DNA from: Flavobacteriales bacterium
GTDB taxonomy: Bacteria > Bacteroidota > Bacteroidia > Flavobacteriales > Flavobacteriaceae
Assembly (NCBI GenBank): GCA_027061855.1
Contig: JAMOVT010000074.1
Span: 1 to 34,122, forward strand
DNA length: 34,122 nt
Direction of reading: 5' to 3'
A program made the position numbers and the translations under genes. The notes under the pieces are model-generated. The model had not been told where the DNA came from. It did no database searches and saw only the letters and a program-made list of their open reading frames with translations. Below are positions 25,302-32,896 of the stretch, one piece after another. How positions within the stretch are numbered: position 1 is the stretch's first letter; each line of letters starts with the position of its first letter.

Positions 25302-28300
25302 TTAATTATTAATTTTTTTATTCCCATTCCTTTATCCGAGTGGATTTTTACCAAATACATTCCTTTAGGCAATGAACCGATATTAAATATATATTGAGTT
25401 GAATTTTCAGGAGACACACTAAGAAGTTGTTTACCGTCAAGACTTATGATCTCTATAGATTTCACCAACATATTTTTCCATTTCAAAAGAAATGAATCTT
25501 TTGCAGGATTGGGATAAAGCATTATACTATTGGCTATTTCATCATTATTAATACTTGCCGTACCACTAATTATCAAATCGTCCAAAACTACTCCTTCACC
25601 TGTAACAGAAGGATCGGAAGCCATTACAAAACGGAACATTACATGGGTTTCATTTGCCAAGAAAGATAAATCATGAGAATAGGTGAGCATATCTACATTT
25701 GTTCCGGTCCATTGACTACCTATACATTCTGATTGTTCAAAGTCACTATTATACCAGTTTGGATCATTTGCCGTTCCCAATACTTGCCAAGTTTTTCCAT
25801 AGTCTGTCGAGTATTGTACGTAGAAAGCATCCCAATTTTCTTCAATATCAAAAGCAAGTTTAAAACTAATGCTTGGGTTTAAGACTTGAGTCATATCAAA
25901 ACAAGGAGTAACGAGATAATCTTTATTGAGATCTTCATAATTTCCGCCTGCATTTGTACAATAAGCATACTCTCCATCGCCCGCTTGCTTCAATTTAAAA
26001 CCTGCCGGTTTGGCAATTTCCCATAAATCATCTCCTACTTCACGATAATGAAGTAAGGGATCGGTAAAAATACTTTCAAAAGAAGTTTCGAAATTTAAAT
26101 TATCCGTTTTGTTTACAAGAAAATAATTTTGATATGTATTATTTTGAATAAATTGCTCATTGTTAAAATTTACTTCAGCTTTTACTTCATATTTTTTGTA
26201 TTCCCAATTTTGTTGAGGTAATTCGATATCTACCGTTTCACCCGGCGCAATATTTTGAGTATAATCTATGCTTCCGTTAGCAGCATTTATATCATAATTC
26301 AATTGAAAACCATTTACATTGTTACTTCCTTTATTTTTTACTTTCACCAAAATTGAAGCATTAGTAGTACAAGTAAAAGGATTTCCTGAACCGGTTACTA
26401 TATCAATGATTGCCAAGTCATTTTCCGGTTGAGTTACTGGAATGGCCGCTTCCCATATACCTCTACCAAAAGTTCCGGCTGTAATGATACCTTGCTCGAA
26501 ATTTATTTCCAAATCACGAACCGGAACATTTGGTAATCCGTCAGAAAATACTTGCCAATCGGTAGAACCGTCATTTTTATAATATACTCCTAAATCTGTT
26601 CCCAAATAGATGGAATTATCTGTACTAAAAGGATGCCATTTAATTACATTAATATGTTCCCCAGGGAAGTTTGAGGTTATATTATTCCAAGTAGAGCCAT
26701 TATCGGAAGATTCATAAATCATTTCATCTGCTGTAAACCATATCTTATTATCAAAAGGGTTTACTGCTATTGAAGAAATTGCATATAAAGAAGAGCCTAT
26801 CTCCACTAGAGTTTGCCCCCGATCCGTACTACGATAAAGCTTAGTACCTTCGGCCACATATATAATGTCCGGATTAAGAGGGTCACATTCCAAAGCATCT
26901 ATATTACTAAAAAAAGAATTAGTTGTTACTGCTTCCCATACCCCATTATTTAATTTATAAATCTTTTTAAAACCGGAATAAAGTGTCCCGTCGGCAGCCA
27001 TATCTAGAGGAGTAACCCAATTTCCTTTTTCTCCCGCAGGCTGTGAAGCACCACTACTGACTGTAATTCCGCCATCGGTAGTAATACTCAAAGATTGGCC
27101 GTAATAAATAAAACTATAACCCACATTCGGCTCATTATTTTTCATGGCATTTTCCATTCCGTCTCCACCATGATAAATTCTCCAAATTAAATCTTTACGG
27201 GAAAAACCCCCATTATCTTGCAGTCCTCCGTAAATTTGATAATTATCTGTCAATGAAGTGGAAATTTTATAGAACTGACTTATTACCAAGTCTTCATTAT
27301 AATCTGTAAAGGTATCACCGTCATCCTCGGATAAATAAATACCTCCATCAGTTCCGGCAGCCAAAACTCCATTGTAATATCTTAAAAAATGAATATCCGC
27401 ATGGGTATAATTGGGTGTATAATTATTCCAAGCGTTTATATTGGCAATATTGTTACCTCCATCGGTAGAACGAGATAAATTGATTACTCCGATAAATAGT
27501 GTATTGGGATCTGTATCGGAAACGGCAAAAGCAAAATCATACCAGCTTTGATTATTATTGGCAAAAAAGTTGTCATTTTCGGCCGTTTTTGTGAAATTTT
27601 GTCCTTGATTATTCGAAATATAAACTCCTCCAAAGCCTCCGTCACTTTTAACGGCAGCTAGATAAACTCTGTCTGTTGAGGCAGGAGTTACTTCAATTTC
27701 TATTCTTTGGGGATTGTCAGTAAACCCAACATTTATTGATGAAAAATTATCACCTCCATCCGTAGAACGATAAAAGGTATTGGTAGAAGCTGCATATATA
27801 ATAGAAGAGTTTACAGGATGTCTTTTCATTGATTTTATATTACCTTGAAGTGAACGAATCCAGTTATTTCCTCCATCTATTGTTTTATATAAACCATTTG
27901 AAGTAGCTACCCATAAGGTATTATCATTCTCTGCTCCAACTATAATCTCATATATAACAGCTGTTTCCGGCAAAGAATCGGGGCCTATTGCTTCCCAGTT
28001 ATCTCCTCCGTCAACAGATTTATATACTCCTCGACTATAAGTATCTTTTGCATCGTCATCCCCCGTTCCAATAAAAATTATATTATTGTTTTGGTTTGAC
28101 AATGCAATTGCAGAAACTCCTATTTGAGGCAAATCATCCGTAAGAGGTGTCCAGGTTTGTCCCTTATCGGTTGTTTTCCAAATACCTCCGGCGGGGGCTC
28201 CTACATACATAATATTGGAATCTGTTGGATCAATCATTACAAAATTTACTCTCCCTTTTCCGGGTAAATGATTATTTCTATCTACTATTGAAGGCCCCAC

Positions 28301-28633
28301 AGAAGTCCAATTTGCCAATTGTCTTTTGTTTTGAGAAGACATAGCTTTCTTTTTGGCAAATGCCCGGTCGATATCTTGTATGGGATGAAAACCTCCTTTC
28401 CGGTAGAAATAAGGTTCCCATAAGCTCCTCCACCTTTCAAAAGGTTTAATTCCGTTTCCTTTCTTTGACATATCTACATTCTCGGCAAACTTCTGAAAAC
28501 GAGCCAACATTTCCGGATAACTCAGTTGTTTCGACGCGGTTCCGTTTTCCGGTTGCAACCAAGGAACATCAGGATATTGACCATAAGAACTTATACTTAA
28601 AAGTAGAATAAAAAGTAATAATATTTTTCTCAT
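25298..28633 (-). CDS. T9SS-exported BNR/VPS10 beta-propeller protein
   Basis: A 1111-residue secreted protein. Residues 1-18 are a signal peptide (ISSYGQ). Residues about 110-730 hold a BNR/sortilin-type propeller with many Asp boxes (TTDKGQTW, SVDGGDNW, TIDGGNNW, STDRGQTL, SSDNGSTW). Residues about 740-820 look like a CARDB-type beta domain ('ASILVKVKNKGSNNVNGF'), and 830-1020 like a jelly-roll adhesion or MAM-like domain ('VQYSTDYGKTW', 'GEGVVLDDLIISG'). The last 86 residues are a type-A T9SS sorting domain with YPNPAKDSF and 'GMYLVKI', ending KKLIIN. It is probably surface-exposed and perhaps adhesive. It shares propeller architecture with the protein at 260-3478. The gene is 27 bp downstream of a lipoprotein gene, probably the same transcript. 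Confidence 0.9.
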   Translation of the reverse strand: MRKILLLFILLLSISSYGQYPDVPWLQPENGTASKQLSYPEMLARFQKFAENVDMSKKGNGIKPFERWRSLWEPYFYRKGGFHPIQDIDRAFAKKKAMSSQNKRQLANWTSVGPSIVDRNNHLPGKGRVNFVMIDPTDSNIMYVGAPAGGIWKTTDKGQTWTPLTDDLPQIGVSAIALSNQNNNIIFIGTGDDDAKDTYSRGVYKSVDGGDNWEAIGPDSLPETAVIYEIIVGAENDNTLWVATSNGLYKTIDGGNNWIRSLQGNIKSMKRHPVNSSIIYAASTNTFYRSTDGGDNFSSINVGFTDNPQRIEIEVTPASTDRVYLAAVKSDGGFGGVYISNNQGQNFTKTAENDNFFANNNQSWYDFAFAVSDTDPNTLFIGVINLSRSTDGGNNIANINAWNNYTPNYTHADIHFLRYYNGVLAAGTDGGIYLSEDDGDTFTDYNEDLVISQFYKISTSLTDNYQIYGGLQDNGGFSRKDLIWRIYHGGDGMENAMKNNEPNVGYSFIYYGQSLSITTDGGITVSSGASQPAGEKGNWVTPLDMAADGTLYSGFKKIYKLNNGVWEAVTTNSFFSNIDALECDPLNPDIIYVAEGTKLYRSTDRGQTLVEIGSSLYAISSIAVNPFDNKIWFTADEMIYESSDNGSTWNNITSNFPGEHINVIKWHPFSTDNSIYLGTDLGVYYKNDGSTDWQVFSDGLPNVPVRDLEINFEQGIITAGTFGRGIWEAAIPVTQPENDLAIIDIVTGSGNPFTCTTNASILVKVKNKGSNNVNGFQLNYDINAANGSIDYTQNIAPGETVDIELPQQNWEYKKYEVKAEVNFNNEQFIQNNTYQNYFLVNKTDNLNFETSFESIFTDPLLHYREVGDDLWEIAKPAGFKLKQAGDGEYAYCTNAGGNYEDLNKDYLVTPCFDMTQVLNPSISFKLAFDIEENWDAFYVQYSTDYGKTWQVLGTANDPNWYNSDFEQSECIGSQWTGTNVDMLTYSHDLSFLANETHVMFRFVMASDPSVTGEGVVLDDLIISGTASINNDEIANSIMLYPNPAKDSFLLKWKNMLVKSIEIISLDGKQLLSVSPENSTQYIFNIGSLPKGMYLVKIHSDKGMGIKKLIIN

Positions 28634-28660
28634 TTTTTTGTTTATTTACTGGTAATTTAT

Positions 28661-29251
28661 TTATTTTTTTTTATTTTTTTTCAAAATAGGTTTATTATCA
28701 ATTTTAAGAAATTTTCGGGTTGTATCTTTCATAATGGAATCATATTCAAGAATTTCTTTGAACTCATCTTTTTGTCGATGATATTTCCCTGCAATTTCAA
28801 TCATAAGATTAATATCGGATACAATTTTATTTAAAGTTTTTTCAATGGTATCCGGTTCTATTTTTTTCTTGTTAATTAAATAATTTAATTTATTGATATG
28901 CAAACGTGTCAATACCAAACGGCTTTTGACCGCAGGCGTATCCAATAGACTCTGTTTTCTCCGCAAAGTCAAAGGATGAATATAAGACATATTTTGTTTG
29001 GTTTTATCGCGTAAAAGTTCTAAGGAGTAAAGGCTGTCATTAAAATTATTAATCAGATTTTTAAAATTCTTATTGACCTTGGCCAAGGAATCCGTAAGGC
29101 TGTTTTTTTTTATTTTATTATGCAAACGAATTTTTAAAATTTCATTCTCTTCTTTGGTATTTTTTTGATTTTCTTGCACTTGTATTTCTTTCTCACAGGA
29201 AAGAGAAAAAAGTGTAAAAATCGCTAAAACCAAAAAAACTTTAATTTTCAT
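28661..29251 (-). CDS. Lipoprotein of unknown function
   Basis: A 196-residue protein with a lipobox (LFSLSC), so Cys19 is probably lipidated. It is largely helical, Lys-, Asn- and Leu-rich and likely coiled coil over residues 30-180. The C-terminus is highly basic (ILKKNKKK). I recognise no domain. Its stop codon is 27 bp upstream of the T9SS BNR protein, so the two are likely co-expressed, and the lipoprotein could anchor or assist that protein. This partnership is inference from gene order only. A weak -7-like TATCTTGC precedes the ATG on the minus strand. Confidence 0.75.
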   Translation of the reverse strand: MKIKVFLVLAIFTLFSLSCEKEIQVQENQKNTKEENEILKIRLHNKIKKNSLTDSLAKVNKNFKNLINNFNDSLYSLELLRDKTKQNMSYIHPLTLRRKQSLLDTPAVKSRLVLTRLHINKLNYLINKKKIEPDTIEKTLNKIVSDINLMIEIAGKYHRQKDEFKEILEYDSIMKDTTRKFLKIDNKPILKKNKKK

Positions 29252-29329
29252 AGGCGCAAGATAAAAAAAACTCTAAAATAATCGTTCTGTTTATGACATT
29301 TTTAAGTTAATGCTAAAAAGAAAAAACAG

Positions 29330-29337
29330 TATCTTTG
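29330..29337 (+). promoter_or_regulatory. Candidate -7 box of threonine dehydrogenase gene
   Basis: TATCTTTG fits TAnnTTTG exactly, 18 bases before the ATG. No TTTG or TTG lies at normal -33 spacing; GTTAA at 29306-29310 is the nearest sequence. Confidence 0.45.
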
Positions 29338-29355
29338 TGATAAATTGAAAATTGT

Positions 29356-30315
29356 ATGGGAAAAGCATTGGTTATCGGCTCAAACGGTCAAATCGGAACG
29401 GACTTGGTAGAAAAACTCCGTAGCCTTAAAGGAGATGAAAATGTCATTGCCTCGGATATTTATCAACCGGCAAAAGAAGACCCTTTTTTTATCTTGCTGG
29501 ACGCAACCGACCGTGAAGCCGTTGAAAAAGCAATAAAAGCCCAAAATATTGACGAAGTTTATTTAATGGCGGCCATACTTTCTGCCAAGGCAGAACAAAT
29601 GCCCAACAAGGCTTGGGATATCAATATGCAAGTTCTGTTTAATATTCTGGAATTAGGAAAACAAGGCTTGATTAAAAAGATTTTCTGGCCCAGTTCCATT
29701 GCCGTTTTCGGTCCCAATACTCCGCGTATTAATACTCCTCAATATACCATTATGGACCCGAATACGGTTTACGGAATTAGTAAATTAGCCGGAGAACGTT
29801 GGATTGAATATTATAATGAGCATTATAATATGGATGTACGTAGCGTAAGATATCCCGGAATCATCAGTTGGAAAACCCTTCCGGGAGGAGGAACGACCGA
29901 TTATGCCGTAGAGATTTTTCATGAAGCACTTAAAAATAAAAAATACACGTCTTTTTTATCCAAAAATACACGTCTTCCGATGATGTATATGCCCGATGCC
30001 ATTGATGCTACCATAAATATTATGTCTATCCCCAAGGAAAACTTACGCATCAAGCATAGTTATAATATTGCCGGAATTAGTTTCACTCCCGAAGAATTGG
30101 CCGATGCCATAAAAAAACGCATACCGGATTTTGAAATTGATTATAAACCGGATTTCCGTCAAGCCATCGCCGATTCATGGCCGGAAAGCATTGATGATGA
30201 TATGGCATTTAAAGATTGGCATTGGCATCATAAATATGATTTGGATGCCATGGTGGATGACATGCTGAAAAATCTATCTAAAAAATACAACAAAGAGGAA
30301 AGTTTGCCTTTATAA
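29356..30315 (+). CDS. L-threonine 3-dehydrogenase, SDR type
   Basis: A 319-residue NAD-dependent enzyme of the extended short-chain dehydrogenase superfamily that oxidises L-threonine to 2-amino-3-ketobutyrate, the first step of conversion to glycine. The Rossmann motif GSNGQIG is at residues 8-14, with Ser114 in WPSSIAVFG and the catalytic pair Tyr139-x3-Lys143. The segment YPGIISWKTLPGGGTTDY (166-183) is characteristic of the SDR-type threonine dehydrogenases first described from Flavobacterium, which are unrelated to the zinc-dependent E. coli Tdh. No 2-amino-3-ketobutyrate CoA-ligase gene is adjacent, so the pathway partner is elsewhere. It converges on murI with one base between their stop codons. 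Confidence 0.93.
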   Translation: MGKALVIGSNGQIGTDLVEKLRSLKGDENVIASDIYQPAKEDPFFILLDATDREAVEKAIKAQNIDEVYLMAAILSAKAEQMPNKAWDINMQVLFNILELGKQGLIKKIFWPSSIAVFGPNTPRINTPQYTIMDPNTVYGISKLAGERWIEYYNEHYNMDVRSVRYPGIISWKTLPGGGTTDYAVEIFHEALKNKKYTSFLSKNTRLPMMYMPDAIDATINIMSIPKENLRIKHSYNIAGISFTPEELADAIKKRIPDFEIDYKPDFRQAIADSWPESIDDDMAFKDWHWHHKYDLDAMVDDMLKNLSKKYNKEESLPL

Positions 30316-30316
30316 C

Positions 30317-31105
30317 TTAAAATTTTTCCAATAAAATTTTGGCAGACGGAAAATTTTCCAAAAGTTTTCTCATGGCTTTTACGGATTTATTGGCCATAAA
30401 AACATATTCCGGATAATTATTACTGCCAGCCAAAGCCCCTTTTGACTCCAATACTCTTTTCACCTGTTTTGCAATGGCAGGGCTTGGATCGATGATGTTG
30501 ACTTTGTCTCCCAAAATGGCTTCCATTTGTTTTTTTAGAAAAGGATAATGTGTACAACCCAATACCAATTGATCAATTTCTTTCTCCATCATTGGTTTCA
30601 GGTATTGAGTGAGTAAAAATTTACTCTCCTCCGACTCCATTTCCATATTCTCTACTATTTCCACTAGTCCTTGTCCATAGCGTCCGATGATATCTATATC
30701 TTGTGTGGGTATTTGTTTTTTTAACAGGTCCAACATCTCACTCTTCAAAGTCCCTGCTGTAGCCAGCAGACCGATTTTTTTTGTTTTACTCAATAAACCT
30801 GCCGGTTTAATGGCAGGTTGAATCCGGATAAAGGGAACTTTGTATTTTTGACGCAAATGCGGAATAGCATTGGTCGAAGCTGTATTACAGGCTACAACTA
30901 TTAATTTGACATTATGTTCCAATAAGAATTCGGTATTCTTTTCACTTAAAAAGATAATTTCCTCTTTACTTTTATCTCCATAAGGGGCATTTTTATTATC
31001 GGCCAAATAAAGCGTATTTTCATTAGGCAATAATTTTTGTACCGCCATCCAAATACTTAAGCCTCCCACTCCGGAGTCAAAAAATCCAATGGGCTTGGAA
31101 CTCAT
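30317..31105 (-). CDS. murI: Glutamate racemase
   Basis: A 262-residue cofactor-independent racemase that makes D-glutamate for peptidoglycan. The two catalytic cysteines are Cys73 in VVACNTAST and Cys184 in LGCTHYPFL. Asp10-Ser11 lie in FFDSGVGGLS and the PYGDKS loop is at 41-46. Length and motifs are normal for MurI. It is the last gene of a PASTA-RluD-MurI unit, starting 6 bp after the pseudouridine synthase stop. It converges with the threonine dehydrogenase gene, and no hairpin terminator is visible between them. Confidence 0.95.
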   Translation of the reverse strand: MSSKPIGFFDSGVGGLSIWMAVQKLLPNENTLYLADNKNAPYGDKSKEEIIFLSEKNTEFLLEHNVKLIVVACNTASTNAIPHLRQKYKVPFIRIQPAIKPAGLLSKTKKIGLLATAGTLKSEMLDLLKKQIPTQDIDIIGRYGQGLVEIVENMEMESEESKFLLTQYLKPMMEKEIDQLVLGCTHYPFLKKQMEAILGDKVNIIDPSPAIAKQVKRVLESKGALAGSNNYPEYVFMANKSVKAMRKLLENFPSAKILLEKF

Positions 31106-31111
31106 AAATAA

Positions 31112-32137
31112 CTATTCGATTTTGTGTTTGGCATAATTTCTCCACCGTTCGATTGCTTGTTGCATATCAGAAGGTATTTCCGAATCAAACTCCATAAATT
31201 TTCCGGTTTTAGGATGTACAAAACCCAATGTTTTGGCATGTAAAGCTTGCCTGGGGAGAACCTTAAAAGTATTCTCGACAAACTGTTTGTATTTTGAAAA
31301 AGTCGTTCCTTTTAATATTTTGTCACCTCCATATCTTTCATCATTAAACAAAGGATGCCCGATGTATTTCATATGTGCTCTGATTTGATGAGTACGGCCT
31401 GTTTCCAATTCCAATTCGACCAAAGTCACATAACCGAAACGCTCTAAAACTTTATAATGTGTAACGGCATGCTTCCCTTGATCACCTTCGGGAAATACAA
31501 TCATTTGCAAACGATTTTTGGGATTTCTTCCTAAGTTTCCTTCAATCGTTCCTTCGTCTTCTGCCAAATCTCCCCATACCAGCGCAATATATTTTCTCTT
31601 TGAGGATTTATCGGCAAATTGTTTCCCGAGATGCGTCAAAGCCTCTTCGTTTTTTGCCACCACCAATAAACCTGTGGTATCTTTATCAATACGGTGTACC
31701 AACCCCGGACGCTTATCGGCATTTTCAGGTAGATTATCAAAATGATAAATCAAACCGTTTAATAATGTGCCGCTATAATTACCATGACCGGGATGAACCA
31801 CCATTCCTGCCGGTTTATTGATTACCACTACATCATCATCTTCATAAACTATATCCAGGGGAATATCTTCGGGAACCAATAGATTTTCATAAGGCGCATA
31901 GGGCAAAACAATTTTTATTTTGTCCAAGGGTTTGACTTTATAATTCGACTTAATCGGTTTATCATTTACCAAAACTCCTCCCGCTTTTGCCACATTTTGA
32001 ATACGGTTACGCGTAAGGTTCTCAATTTTATCGGTCAAATACCGGTCTATTCGGACAGGTGATTGCCCGGCAGGCACTTCAAATTGAAAATGCTCGAATA
32101 GTTTTTCTTCTTCGGGGGAATTAGTTTCCAAGGACAT
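31112..32137 (-). CDS. RluD-type 23S rRNA pseudouridine synthase
   Basis: A 341-residue RluA/RluD family enzyme. Residues 25-75 form an S4 RNA-binding domain ('RIDRYLTDKIENLTRNRIQN'), and the catalytic domain follows. Catalytic Asp151 is in VHRIDKDTTGLLVV, and 'ETGRTHQIRAH' is the usual later motif. The S4 domain and length favour an RluD-like enzyme acting on large-subunit rRNA, although the precise uridines cannot be told from sequence. Its start overlaps the end of the PASTA gene by 17 bp, implying coupled translation. Confidence 0.92.
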   Translation of the reverse strand: MSLETNSPEEEKLFEHFQFEVPAGQSPVRIDRYLTDKIENLTRNRIQNVAKAGGVLVNDKPIKSNYKVKPLDKIKIVLPYAPYENLLVPEDIPLDIVYEDDDVVVINKPAGMVVHPGHGNYSGTLLNGLIYHFDNLPENADKRPGLVHRIDKDTTGLLVVAKNEEALTHLGKQFADKSSKRKYIALVWGDLAEDEGTIEGNLGRNPKNRLQMIVFPEGDQGKHAVTHYKVLERFGYVTLVELELETGRTHQIRAHMKYIGHPLFNDERYGGDKILKGTTFSKYKQFVENTFKVLPRQALHAKTLGFVHPKTGKFMEFDSEIPSDMQQAIERWRNYAKHKIE

Positions 32138-32756
32138 TGTTTAATATTTCTTCTACGTTATTATCATTTGAAGTCGGTTCTTCATCGTTTCCGGAAGTCG
32201 ATTCCACACTGGTTTTTCCGTCACCTACAATTAAATTTACAGTGGTATTTTTGGGTACCGGCATGCCGGCTTTAAGGGTGTCTTTTTTATGCATAGCGGC
32301 GAGTACCACTTCTGCAAAATAAGGCCTTTTAGTAATTTTTCCTACTTTAAAACCTGTGGTTTTCAATATAGTTTTGGCTTGACGTTCTGTTTTTCCCAAA
32401 ATTTTCGGGAAAGGAACTTTGCTGTACCCTCCACTGTTTATTTTTACATAAATTTTTCTTCCTAATTTTACTTTATCACCTTTTCGGGGATCTTGCTCGA
32501 TAATGGAATATTTCGGATAATCGGGATTATAATCCACCGTATCGATTACCACCAGATTCATTCCTCTTTCCTTTAAAATCCCAGTCGCTTCTTCAATTTT
32601 TTTCCCTTTTAGTTCGGGCACCAAATGGTAATCATCATGATTTGTATATGAATCCAAATAAAATTGCAATCCAAATACCAATAAAACCGTCAAAAGGATT
32701 GCGGCTAACAAATTCTTAAAAAAGGTTTTACTGATCAAAAAGCGAAAAAAATCCAT
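32121..32756 (-). CDS. Membrane-anchored protein with two PASTA domains
   Basis: A 211-residue bitopic protein. One transmembrane helix (about residues 15-33) follows a short cytoplasmic N-terminus. Two PASTA domains occupy about 42-108 and 112-178, each with a 'VP...G....A...L...G' pattern, followed by an acidic Ser/Asn-rich tail. PASTA domains in other bacteria bind peptidoglycan or beta-lactams, but no kinase or transpeptidase domain is fused here. I place the start at the ATG whose A is at 32756 (MDFFRFLISK). The longer frame, to 32876, adds 40 basic residues, leaves only 20 bp to the divergent gene, and would run across a TAnnTTTG box at 32772-32779. It leads the unit with RluD-like and murI genes. 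Confidence 0.88.
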   Translation of the reverse strand: MDFFRFLISKTFFKNLLAAILLTVLLVFGLQFYLDSYTNHDDYHLVPELKGKKIEEATGILKERGMNLVVIDTVDYNPDYPKYSIIEQDPRKGDKVKLGRKIYVKINSGGYSKVPFPKILGKTERQAKTILKTTGFKVGKITKRPYFAEVVLAAMHKKDTLKAGMPVPKNTTVNLIVGDGKTSVESTSGNDEEPTSNDNNVEEILNNVLGN

Positions 32757-32771
32757 GAAAAATAATTTTGA

Positions 32772-32779
32772 CAAATTTA
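32772..32779 (-). promoter_or_regulatory. Candidate -7 box of the PASTA-rluD-murI unit
   Basis: The minus strand reads TAAATTTG, an exact TAnnTTTG match, 15 bases before the ATG at 32756. This supports the shorter start of the PASTA gene. No clear -33 element. Confidence 0.45.
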
Positions 32780-32884
32780 TGAAAAAATATCGGGTTGTTC
32801 TTCGTTTCTTTTCCAAAGCTCTGAAATAAAGACGGGAAAATACCGAAACTATTGCCCGTATATTCATTTGATTCAATTTTGAAG

Positions 32885-32892
32885 TATATTTG
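32885..32892 (+). promoter_or_regulatory. Candidate -7 box of the YgiQ-like gene
   Basis: TATATTTG matches TAnnTTTG and lies only 4 bases before the ATG. Transcription would then start at or inside the start codon, suggesting a leaderless mRNA if this box is used. TTTG at 32867-32870 is 14 bases upstream, shorter than usual for a -33 element. Confidence 0.4.
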
Positions 32893-32896
32893 CCTT

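Noticed and set aside
32757-32876. Forty-residue N-terminal extension of the PASTA protein
   Set aside because: It would leave only 20 bp to the divergent gene, crosses a TAnnTTTG box at 32772-32779, and adds a basic segment before a normal-looking MDFFRF start.
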